From an uncultured Verrucomicrobiota bacterium (GTDB lineage Bacteria > Verrucomicrobiota > Kiritimatiellia > RFP12 > UBA1067), in the NCBI GenBank assembly GCA_946631345.1, contig CAMPAA010000178.1, positions 1-6,619 of the forward strand: a DNA stretch of 6,619 nt, given 5' to 3'. Every line of letters begins with the position of its first letter. Position 1 is the first letter of the stretch. The notes under the pieces are model-generated. The model was not told the DNA's origin. It searched no databases and was given only the letters and a program-made list of their open reading frames with translations. Positions 1 to 4,425 of the stretch are shown in pieces. A program made the translations under genes and the position numbers.

Positions 1-110
1 CGCCAAACGCCACGGTCATCGCGAGCCACATGGACACGGTCGCCCACGCCTCGCTGACGCGCAAGACGCTCCGCTCCGCGCTTGAACGGCGCGGCCTTTC
101 CGGACGCGTC
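1..110 (+). repeat. Left module of shared repeat, copy A
   Basis: These bases align without gaps to 4067-4176 with about 15 mismatches (roughly 86% identity); five of the differing codons are synonymous in the HicA-like frame. The window begins inside the repeat, so its true left end is unknown. Confidence 0.85.
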
Positions 111-146
111 CTGATGCCGGACGACGGAGAGGAGTATTCGCTATGA
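1..146 (+). CDS. C-terminal tail of a small HicA-like protein (partial, 5' end outside window)
   Basis: The frame beginning at base 3 is open from the window edge to the TGA at 144-146 and encodes about 47 residues. The stretch SHMDTVAHASLTRKTLRSAL followed by ERRGLS resembles the end of HicA (YcfA) mRNA-interferase toxins, where a conserved His is followed by a basic 'TLRSIL..AGLS' helix. That resemblance is by eye and weak. The frame is supported independently: against the second copy at 4067-4176, five codon differences are synonymous third-base changes in this frame. The stop overlaps the start of the next gene as ATGA, implying translational coupling. The last 14 or so residues (GRVLMPDDGEE...) are also found at the end of the small ORF at 2432-2524. 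No partner HicB antitoxin is visible. It could instead be another small DNA- or RNA-binding protein. Confidence 0.4.
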   Translation, partial: PNATVIASHMDTVAHASLTRKTLRSALERRGLSGRVLMPDDGEEYSL

Positions 147-173
147 CAATTCAAGAACGCATGGACTACGCCG
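101..173 (+). repeat. Right module of shared repeat, copy A
   Basis: This gap-free segment matches 2479-2551 with about 6 mismatches (roughly 92% identity). It spans the end of the upstream ORF, the Shine-Dalgarno GGAGAGGAG, the ATGA overlap and the first ten codons (MTIQERMDYA). Confidence 0.88.
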
Positions 174-529
174 CACAGCGAAAGAAAGAGATGAACTGCT
201 GTCAGGCGGTGCTTGTCGCTTTTGCAGATCAACTCGGCAGAAGCGAGGATGAAATGCTGCGGCTTGGTTCCGGCTTCGGTTCGGGCATGGGAACGATGGA
301 GGGAACGTGCGGCGCACTCGTCGGCGCAATCATGGTTTCATCGCTCCTCGCGGAGAAAGGCTCGGTGATGACCGCATCCCGCGCGATCATGCCGCGCTTC
401 AAGGAACTCTGCGGCGCGACCATCTGCCGTGATCTGAAGGGTATCGGCACGGGCAAGGTTCTGTGCAGTTGCGAAAATTGCGTCCGCAACGCCGTCCGCG
501 CCACAGGTGAGGCGTTGGCAAAAGACTGA
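143..529 (+). CDS. C_GCAxxG_C_C family redox-type protein
   Basis: This 128-residue protein fits the C_GCAxxG_C_C family (putative redox-active or metal-binding proteins, usually about 120-150 residues). It has the N-terminal NCCQAV motif (Cys19, Cys20), a glycine-rich GSGFGSGMG segment (42-50), the signature TCGALVGA with Cys56 (55-62), Cys90 and Cys95, and a C-terminal CSCENCV cluster (Cys108, Cys110, Cys113). All family cysteines appear present, so the gene looks intact. No signal peptide is seen, and the central part is hydrophobic. The ATG at 143 is preceded by a strong Shine-Dalgarno run (GGAGAGGAG, 126-134) at an 8-base spacing and overlaps the stop of the upstream ORF. The first ten codons (MTIQERMDYA) recur at the start of the SnoaL-like gene at 2521. 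Its biochemical role is not established; members often sit near oxidoreductases. Confidence 0.85.
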   Translation: MTIQERMDYAAQRKKEMNCCQAVLVAFADQLGRSEDEMLRLGSGFGSGMGTMEGTCGALVGAIMVSSLLAEKGSVMTASRAIMPRFKELCGATICRDLKGIGTGKVLCSCENCVRNAVRATGEALAKD

Positions 530-538
530 GCGATTTCC

Positions 539-928
539 ATGGCAAACATACCTACTACATCGACGACTCTACTGCGTGACCTTGCGAATGATTCGCAACA
601 TGCGCGCTGGTCAGAGTTAGTTACACGCTATCGTCCGATGATGGAAGCGTTCATGCGCGAACGCTTCCCATCCATTGAGGCGGACGATGTCATTCAGGAG
701 ACTTTGATTGCTGTCTGGTCGGCGCTGCCGTCCTACCGCTATGCGCCAGACGAGAAGGGACATTTCCACAACTACCTGACCGGCATTCTCCGCAACAAGG
801 CGCTGCGACAACTCGGCAAGGATCGGCGGCAGGCGGAAATCGCGGAAGAAATACGGCGCGATGGGGCAACGTGCCCTGCCAAACCACCGATGGTAGGGCG
901 GTCGCCCCGCAACCGCCGTCGGGCATGA
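539..928 (+). pseudogene. ECF-type sigma70 factor truncated after region 2
   Basis: Residues 10-100 match sigma70 region 2 of an ECF-like factor. Region 2.1 lies around 22-45, the DDVIQETLIAVW core (2.2) at 49-60, and the -10-recognition helix (2.3/2.4) around 76-92 (FHNYLTGILRNKALRQL). The normal linker and the region 4 helix-turn-helix that reads the -35 element are missing. From residue 109 (base 863) the frame runs into a GC-rich palindromic sequence, giving a Pro/Arg-rich tail (PPMVGRSPRNRRRA) unlike any sigma factor, and stops at 928. The 129-residue product is well below the usual 160-200. No clear Shine-Dalgarno precedes the ATG at 539, only 9 bases after the previous gene. It is probably a non-functional remnant; a region-2-only protein could still bind core polymerase or titrate it. 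Confidence 0.75.
863..917. repeat. GC-rich palindromic element inside the sigma factor gene
   Basis: Several nested inverted repeats are packed here. GGGGC (863-867) pairs with GCCCC (904-908), and inside it CCCTGCC (874-880) pairs with GGTAGGG (892-898) through one G-T wobble. An alternative stem GGCGGT (897-902) pairs with ACCGCC (912-917). The layout resembles dispersed REP/MITE-like extragenic palindromes. The sigma factor homology ends at its left edge, as if it had been inserted there. Whether it is repeated elsewhere in the genome cannot be seen from this window. Confidence 0.5.
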
Positions 929-995
929 TGACTGACGCCGCTTTCAAGTGCGGGCTCGTATTCAAAAAGACATGATCATGGAGGGCAATATCATC

Positions 996-1289
996 ATGGA
1001 ACAGCCAGGCATTGACAGTAAATCCAGAGAGTCATGTATTCTTGATGCCATTGAGCAGTTTGTCTGTGAAAAACGAAAGCTCTTGCAGGACAAAGACGAT
1101 TTGGATTGTCAAATAAAAGACGGACTTAAACCACATGGTCGCTCATGGAAGCCATTATATGAACTGTTCATGCCATTGCAACTTTTCCCAATAGCACATT
1201 TTGAGCAACTTCTCCAAGAACGATTGAAAAAAGATTTGGTCAGGTCAAAGGATGATAAGAATACCTACGGTGGTATACATGACACTTGA
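996..1289 (+). CDS. Hypothetical AT-rich small protein
   Basis: This open frame gives about 97 residues from the ATG at 996, which has GGAGG at 980-984 upstream. Other in-frame starts are ATG 972, ATG 978 and GTG 948. I do not recognise a family. The product is charged and likely mostly helical. A possible short coiled coil lies in the EKRKLLQDKDDLD region (residues about 26-38), followed by a hydrophobic/aromatic stretch (LYELFMPLQLFPIAHF) and a basic C-terminus. No membrane segment or catalytic motif is evident. Local GC is about 40% (1021-1140), against about 60% in the operon at the right end, which suggests a separate origin. Its 3' end overlaps the small ORF starting at 1279 by 11 bases. 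It could be a real acquired gene or a fragment. Confidence 0.5.
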   Translation: MEQPGIDSKSRESCILDAIEQFVCEKRKLLQDKDDLDCQIKDGLKPHGRSWKPLYELFMPLQLFPIAHFEQLLQERLKKDLVRSKDDKNTYGGIHDT

Positions 1290-1407
1290 AGATCTGAATG
1301 CCTTAATTACAGTTGGCGAAGGCAAGACGCTGGAGATTGCGGAAAGGCCGGGTGCTGTCTCGGCCAAGGCGGAGAAGGCTGACACGGTGGTCGGCTCTCC
1401 CATGTGA
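1279..1407 (+). pseudogene. Fragment like the N-terminus of an AlbA_2/Schlafen-type regulator
   Basis: This 42-codon frame begins MTLEDLNALITVGEGKTLEI, closely resembling the opening 'MTLEELLALIAxGEGxTxEFK' of proteins with an AlbA_2 (Schlafen/divergent AAA-4) DNA- or nucleotide-binding domain. After about 20 residues the likeness stops and the frame runs through an Ala/Lys-rich tail to a TGA at 1405-1407, closely followed by a TAG in another frame. Full proteins of this kind are several hundred residues, so this would be a 5' remnant. It overlaps the end of the preceding ORF by 11 bases, suggesting the two were once an operon. The match is short and made by eye. Confidence 0.35.
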
Positions 1408-1457
1408 TAGCGTCAAGTGGAATCTTGACAAAGTAAAGGTTTTGCCGAGAAATTGAG

Positions 1458-1580
1458 ATGGAGTATCCAAAGACAGTCGTAAAGATAAAAGACCGTCTGT
1501 CCGGTGATAAAGGCGAAATATGGCGAAATCAATTGCAGGTTTTTCGTGCCGTGCGGCGATGTGCCGGAGAAATGATATAA
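1458..1580 (+). CDS. Possible 40-residue small ORF
   Basis: An ATG at 1458 opens a 40-residue frame (beginning MEYPKTVVKIKDRLSGDKGE, basic overall) that ends at a TAA at 1578-1580. I recognise no family, and the ribosome-binding site is weak (GAGA around 1447-1450). Its stop codon lies inside the predicted -10 box of the next gene. It occupies most of the otherwise empty 1408-1642 gap. It may be a gene remnant or chance. Confidence 0.2.
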   Translation: MEYPKTVVKIKDRLSGDKGEIWRNQLQVFRAVRRCAGEMI

Positions 1581-1592
1581 TATTGCAATATT
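1576..1592 (+). promoter_or_regulatory. Predicted -10 element with overlapping 14-bp palindrome
   Basis: A consensus TATAAT lies at 1576-1581, about 60 bases upstream of the reductase start at 1643. No good -35 hexamer is found at 16-18 bases upstream, so activity may need an activator. The -10 box overlaps a perfect 14-bp palindrome, AATATTGCAATATT (1579-1592), a candidate operator placed where a bound repressor would block polymerase. Confidence 0.45.
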
Positions 1593-1642
1593 GAAACGAT
1601 GTGCGCTTGCGCACCGATTCTAAAAACCAACGGAGATTAGTT

Positions 1643-2197
1643 ATGTCCACGAAGAAGATAGCGAAGAAAATCAAGAACGTGCTGATCATTTCAGCGTCGT
1701 TCCGTCCGAACTCCAACTCCCACGCGCTCTGCCAGGAAGTCGCAAAGGGCGTGAAGGCTGCGGGCAACAAGGCCGAGGTCATCCGGCTCAAGGACAAGAA
1801 GATCGGGTTCTGCACCGGCTGCTATGCCTGCCAGAAACTCGGAAAGTGCGTGATCAAGGATGACGCCAACGCGATCGTCGAAAAGATATGCAAGGCGGAC
1901 GCCGTCGTGTTCGGCACGCCCGTCTACTACTTCTCGATCGCCGGTCAGCTCAAGGCGCTCTTCGACCGCTGCGTCGCGAAGTGGCCGGAGCCGAACGGCA
2001 AGCCGTACTATCTCGTCGCGACGATGGCGGAGAACATGGACTGGGACGTCGTGAAGGCACCGCTCCAGGGCTTTGTCGACTGCTTTGATGGCGCGAAGAT
2101 CAGGGGGTTCCTCAGGGCCGGAGGCGTCTACGAGCCGGGTGCCGTGAAGAAGACGAAGTTCATGAAGGCGGCCTTTGATCTCGGCAGAAAGATATGA
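1643..2197 (+). CDS. NADPH-dependent FMN reductase / flavodoxin-fold oxidoreductase
   Basis: The 184-residue cytoplasmic protein belongs to the NADPH-dependent FMN reductase / iron-sulfur-flavoprotein-like family. A basic N-terminus leads into the first strand (NVLIISAS, 12-19), followed by the FMN-phosphate loop SASFRPNSNSHAL (17-29). A cysteine cluster GCYACQKLGKC (59-69) precedes IKDD, as in family members that have CxxC-type redox or cluster-binding cysteines. The flavin-contacting segment GTPVYYFSIAGQLKALFDR spans 91-109. Length is typical and nothing appears broken. The start at 1643 is preferred over an in-frame upstream codon at 1601 because GGAGA (1632-1636) lies 6 bases ahead and homology begins shortly after. 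The donor and acceptor are unknown; it probably reduces flavin, quinone or an electrophile. DUF1653 starts 4 bases downstream, so they may be co-transcribed. Confidence 0.88.
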   Translation: MSTKKIAKKIKNVLIISASFRPNSNSHALCQEVAKGVKAAGNKAEVIRLKDKKIGFCTGCYACQKLGKCVIKDDANAIVEKICKADAVVFGTPVYYFSIAGQLKALFDRCVAKWPEPNGKPYYLVATMAENMDWDVVKAPLQGFVDCFDGAKIRGFLRAGGVYEPGAVKKTKFMKAAFDLGRKI

Positions 2198-2201
2198 ATA
2201 G

Positions 2202-2435
2202 ATGGCTGATGAACAGGCTGACCTGATTGGGCGCAAGTTCCGGCATTTCAAAGGCAATCTCTACCGTCTTGAGGGGTTCGCAAAGGACTCCGAGACGCTG
2301 GAGGAGATGGTCGTTTACCGCGCTTTGTACGGCGAGTGCGGACTGTGGGTGCGTCCGGCAAAAATGTTCTTTGAGACCATCGAGCGCGATGGAAAGACGA
2401 TGAAGCGATTTGAACTTGTGGGGGATCCAGAATGA
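2202..2435 (+). CDS. DUF1653 domain protein
   Basis: This 77-residue protein is almost entirely a DUF1653 domain. It has the usual order of motifs: GRKFRHFKGNLYRLEGFAKD (10-29), SETLEEMVVYRALYG (30-44), then GLWVRPAKMFFETIERDGK (47-65). The family is a small beta-rich fold of unknown function, normally about 65-80 residues, so the gene is full length. It begins 4 bases after the reductase stop, consistent with one transcript, and its TGA (2433-2435) overlaps the ATG at 2432 of the next small ORF. No obvious Shine-Dalgarno precedes the start, so its translation may rely on ribosomes terminating at the reductase. Confidence 0.85.
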   Translation: MADEQADLIGRKFRHFKGNLYRLEGFAKDSETLEEMVVYRALYGECGLWVRPAKMFFETIERDGKTMKRFELVGDPE

Positions 2436-2524
2436 AAATCAAGCAGATTCGCAACGCGATGCTTCGCATAAAATTCGCCGGGCGCGTCCTGATGCCGGAC
2501 GATGGAGAGGAGTGTTTGCCATGA
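2432..2524 (+). CDS. Chimeric 30-residue ORF linking DUF1653 and SnoaL-like genes
   Basis: This 30-residue frame starts in an ATGA overlap with DUF1653 and ends in an ATGA overlap with the gene at 2521. Its first 16 residues (MKIKQIRNAMLRIKFA) are basic and unrecognised. From the GR at 2480 onward it repeats the tail GRVLMPDDGEE of the HicA-like ORF at the window start, in the same frame. It is probably a leftover of a recombination event rather than a functional protein. It may still matter because it carries ribosomes from DUF1653 to the next start codon. Confidence 0.35.
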   Translation: MKIKQIRNAMLRIKFAGRVLMPDDGEECLP

Positions 2525-2551
2525 CAATTCAAGAACGCATGGACTATGCCG
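2479..2551 (+). repeat. Right module of shared repeat, copy B
   Basis: This copy of 101-173 sits between DUF1653 and the SnoaL-like gene. To the left of 2479 similarity to the window start ends abruptly; to the right it fades after the tenth codon of the new gene. Confidence 0.88.
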
Positions 2552-3000
2552 TCCAAGCGGCGGTGGAGATGGATTTCCCGGCGGCGCAGGACTTGAAGGG
2601 AAAGATGCGGCTCTTCGAGAAATGCATCAACACCAACGACCTTGCGCTGGGGCGTGAGCTTATTGCGGCTGACGCGCCATTCGATACGCCTGTATCGCCG
2701 GAACCATTGCATGGTGCGGAAGGATACTTGAGCGTTGTCGCATTGATGCGCAAGAGTTTCCCTGATGTGCAATGGAAGCTTGTCGACATGGTCGCAGACG
2801 GGCGGACGGTAGCCGTCCAATGGGAGTGCAGCGGCACGTTCAGCGGGAGCGAGCCGTTTGCGGGAGTAAAGCCCAACGGGCGAAAGTTCGCCACGACGGT
2901 AATGAACTTTTACACGTTTGACGCCGACGGGAAGATATGCAAAGATGTCGCGGCGGTTGGCATCGCAGGGATACTTCGCGGAATAGGTGCAATCAAATGA
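2521..3000 (+). CDS. SnoaL-like (NTF2-fold) protein with acquired N-terminus
   Basis: Residues from about 29 to the end (159) look like a SnoaL-like/ester-cyclase NTF2-fold domain. An N-terminal helix (MRLFEKCINTNDLALGRELIA) precedes GAEGYLSVVALMRKSFPDVQW (66-86), the strand pattern VDMVADGRTVAVQWECSGTFSG, and FYTFDADGKI (130-139). Such proteins act as small cyclases, isomerases or binding pockets; no specific substrate can be read. The first ten residues (MTIQERMDYA) are identical to those of the C_GCAxxG protein at 143, as is the Shine-Dalgarno region. The N-terminal 28 residues are therefore probably transplanted. An internal ATG at 2605, just after AAGGG at 2596-2600, fits where family members normally begin and may be the original start. 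The gene's TGA overlaps an ATG at 2997. Confidence 0.72.
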   Translation: MTIQERMDYAVQAAVEMDFPAAQDLKGKMRLFEKCINTNDLALGRELIAADAPFDTPVSPEPLHGAEGYLSVVALMRKSFPDVQWKLVDMVADGRTVAVQWECSGTFSGSEPFAGVKPNGRKFATTVMNFYTFDADGKICKDVAAVGIAGILRGIGAIK

Positions 3001-3095
3001 CATACTTGACTGAAGAGACGCTCTCCGCCTTTTCCCCGCGAGGTGACGTATCCGGTTGCAATGCTGCAAGCAGTCGTTCTGAGAATTTGGTATAA
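2997..3095 (+). CDS. Possible 32-residue ORF coupled to the SnoaL-like gene
   Basis: An ATGA overlap with the preceding stop opens a 32-residue frame (starting MTYLTEETLSAF) that ends at a TAA at 3093-3095, inside the next predicted -10 box. It is unrecognised. The placement suits coupled translation, but the size and lack of homology suggest the 5' end of a lost gene or chance. Confidence 0.2.
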   Translation: MTYLTEETLSAFSPRGDVSGCNAASSRSENLV

Positions 3096-3096
3096 T
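3088..3096 (+). promoter_or_regulatory. Extended -10 promoter
   Basis: TGGTATAAT is a textbook extended -10 element (TGnTATAAT) with TATAAT at 3091-3096. No matching -35 is seen at 17 bases, which extended -10 promoters can tolerate. It lies 15-21 bases before the nucleotidyltransferase fragment's possible starts (3111 and 3117), so the transcript would have almost no leader. It could drive the toxin-antitoxin genes downstream. Confidence 0.5.
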
Positions 3097-3110
3097 TCTG
3101 GCGTTTTGAC

Positions 3111-3263
3111 ATGTGTATGTTAGACGAGATACGCGCGAAGCGGGATGAGATATACGCTATCGCGAGTAGGCACAAGGCCGAGTGGCTTTGGGCCTTCGGC
3201 TCGTGCGCCTGCAGGGAGGAGCGTCCCAACAGCGATGTGGATTTTCTGGTGAAGTGCCGGTGA
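3111..3263 (+). pseudogene. Truncated MNT-type nucleotidyltransferase (antitoxin-like)
   Basis: The 50-residue frame (48 from the ATG at 3117) carries the N-terminal part of a minimal nucleotidyltransferase (MNT, DNA polymerase beta superfamily). A leading helix is followed by the nucleotide-binding signature WAFGSCACREE and the metal-binding SDVDFLV. In MNT proteins of HEPN/MNT toxin-antitoxin pairs the GS motif and DxD aspartates start a domain of about 95-110 residues. Here a TGA at 3261-3263 stops the frame just after the DxD motif, so the third acidic residue and the rest of the fold are lost. No continuation was found in the other forward frames, which points to deletion rather than a simple frameshift. 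No HEPN partner gene is nearby. Confidence 0.7.
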
Positions 3264-3278
3264 AAGGCGGTAGACACA

Positions 3279-3566
3279 ATGCCTAGATTGATGGAGAAGA
3301 AAGACTGGATGCAGACTGTGGCCGATGTCGGGTCTGCCGAGAATGTCTGGTACGAGAACGTATCGGCAAAGAATGGTGTTTTCACGATTCCCGTGCCTCA
3401 GAGCGGCATGTATCGCGTGATTCTCGTCAAGGTCGGCAAGGAATCGTCTGCAGAGCTGCCGAAACCGAAGTCAGCGCGCGATTATATCGGTTGCTGCCGG
3501 GGAAATTACAATGGTTGCACTTCAACTGCTGAAATCATGAAAGAACTCCGTGAGGGGGAGGAATGA
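3279..3566 (+). CDS. Antitoxin-like protein upstream of PIN toxin, with unusual N-terminus
   Basis: The 95-residue product ends with a segment typical of antitoxins paired with PIN toxins: PKSARDYIGCCRG (64-75) followed by STAEIMKELREGEE (82-95), the peptide that normally wraps around and inhibits the toxin. The N-terminal 60 residues do not look like a usual AbrB, Phd or ribbon-helix-helix DNA-binding domain. They contain a beta-rich stretch, NGVFTIPVPQSGMYRVILVK (32-51), more like part of a beta-sandwich protein, so the gene may be chimeric. AAGG at about 3265-3268 is a plausible ribosome site. The stop overlaps the toxin start as ATGA, the usual coupling of such pairs. If the N-terminus cannot bind DNA, the operon may lack autorepression. 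Confidence 0.6.
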   Translation: MPRLMEKKDWMQTVADVGSAENVWYENVSAKNGVFTIPVPQSGMYRVILVKVGKESSAELPKPKSARDYIGCCRGNYNGCTSTAEIMKELREGEE

Positions 3567-3991
3567 TCGTGTGGGTGGTTGACACGTGCGTGATTATCGA
3601 TATCATCAGTGGAGACGGAGAGTTTTCGACGATGTCCGCCGATGCCGTAGATGCGAGGCGTGCGGATGGGCTTGTGATAGCTCCAATAACGTATATTGAG
3701 CTTGCTCCTTCATTCCGGGGCGACGTTGCGAAACAGGACTCGGTTCTTTCTGGACTTGGCATAGAATTCGACTTCGCAGGAAACAGAGAGGCCGTTCTGG
3801 CCGCCCACAAGGCATGGTATGAACATGTTTTGCGCAAGCGACTTGGCGGAGCCGTGAAACGGCCGATAGCAGATGTTCTTATAGGAGCGTACGCAATCGA
3901 GAAAGGCGGGCTAATCATGCGCAATGATGCGGACTTCAAGACCATTTATCCAAACCTGACGATCTTTAACCCTGTTTCGTCAGCGTCGTGA
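3563..3991 (+). CDS. PIN-domain toxin (VapC-like ribonuclease)
   Basis: The 142-residue protein is a complete PIN domain, a magnesium-dependent RNase fold used by VapC toxins. The acidic residues are in place: Asp7 in VVDTCVIIDI, Glu46 in ITYIELA, Asp104 in IADVLIGAYA, and an Asp in the RNDADF motif (Asp122/Asp124), followed by the typical C-terminal strand YPNLTIFNP. Length and order match VapC-like proteins, and nothing is truncated. It starts inside the antitoxin stop (ATGA), with a purine-rich GGGGGAGG run just upstream. The RNA target cannot be predicted; relatives cut tRNAs or rRNA. Its intact state among decayed neighbours fits a toxin kept by addiction. Confidence 0.85.
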   Translation: MIVWVVDTCVIIDIISGDGEFSTMSADAVDARRADGLVIAPITYIELAPSFRGDVAKQDSVLSGLGIEFDFAGNREAVLAAHKAWYEHVLRKRLGGAVKRPIADVLIGAYAIEKGGLIMRNDADFKTIYPNLTIFNPVSSAS

Positions 3992-4066
3992 CAAATCAAT
4001 TTCAAATCGTGAAACTGACAACGAAAGGAACATGCTGATGCGGGAGGGATGCGCTCTGCCGCGCCG
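3992..4066. other. Short spacer between toxin gene and repeat copy
   Basis: This spacer has no recognisable gene. It is AT-rich at first (AAATCAATTTCAAATC, 4005-4020), then holds AAAGG followed by ATGCTGATG (4032-4040), a start that leads only into a 37-39-residue out-of-frame ORF ending at 4151. No terminator hairpin was seen after the toxin stop. Confidence 0.4.
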
Positions 4067-4176
4067 CGCCAAACGCCATGGTCATCGCCAGCCACATGGA
4101 CACGGTAGCCCACGCCTCGCTCACGTGCAAGGTTCTCAGCGCCGCGCTTGAACGGTGCGGCATTTCTGGGCGCGAC
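4067..4176 (+). repeat. Left module of shared repeat, copy B
   Basis: This copy of 1-110 is joined to a PIN-like gene remnant. Similarity to the window start ends just after the GGGCGCG at 4168-4174. To its left, 4021-4066 shows no match visible in this window. Confidence 0.85.
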
Positions 4177-4425
4177 CTGAAAGGCGTAGTCACGGGCAAT
4201 GGTGCCAGGTACATTGAAATGGCAGGCACGGGACACAACGCCCTTGATTTTCACATCGCATATTACATCGGGCATATAGCGGCAGTCGACAAGGACGCGT
4301 ATTTTCATATCGTCTCAAACGACACCGGTTTCGATCCGCTCATTGCGCATCTGAAACAAGAGCATATATTTGCCGATCGCGTTGCAAAAGTTGCCGACAT
4401 GACACAGGTCTGGAAAGCAGAGTGA
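4078..4425 (+). pseudogene. Chimera: HicA-like tail fused to C-terminal half of a PIN-like protein
   Basis: The 115-codon frame has two parts. Residues 1-33 copy the HicA-like tail of the window start. From about residue 43 it matches the C-terminal half of PIN-like (PIN7-type) proteins of about 200 residues: YIEMAGTGHNALDFHIAYYIG (45-65), AYFHIVSNDTGFDPLIAHLK (74-93) and the closing FADRVAKVADM (98-108). The N-terminal strand with the catalytic Asp (a 'DYEN' type motif) is absent. No Shine-Dalgarno precedes 4078, and the frame is open back only to a stop at 4036. The nearest good ribosome site (AAAGG, 4024-4028) serves ATG 4038, which reads the segment in another frame and ends at 4151. The ORF is therefore probably not efficiently translated and is best treated as a recombination remnant. 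Confidence 0.65.

Noticed and set aside
1..146. M20-type peptidase fragment based on 'HMDTV'
   Set aside because: The surrounding residues do not match the M20 metal site context, and the short C-terminal position in the ORF is wrong for that motif.
1425..1453. TTGACA at 1425-1430 as a -35 box
   Set aside because: The hexamer 17 bases downstream (AGAAAT) is a poor -10, and no gene start suits it; it is too far from the TATAAT at 1576.
1691..2257. Minus-strand frame opposite the flavin reductase
   Set aside because: It is a shadow of a well-supported gene in GC-rich DNA, with no recognisable motif and no ribosome site.
2587..2602. DLKG peptide in the SnoaL-like N-terminus as a third trace of the C_GCAxxG protein
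   Set aside because: The bases GACTTGAAGGGA also form a Shine-Dalgarno for ATG 2605, so the four-residue match is easily explained by chance.
2248..3069. Minus-strand 273-residue frame spanning DUF1653 and SnoaL-like genes
   Set aside because: It crosses three supported + strand ORFs and has an Arg-rich composition without homology.
1..4425. Integron cassette array
   Set aside because: The string of small unrelated genes suggested it, but no attC-like paired sites (GTTRRRY with RYYYAAC) were seen between genes and no integrase is present. The shared repeats also lie partly within coding frames rather than between cassettes.
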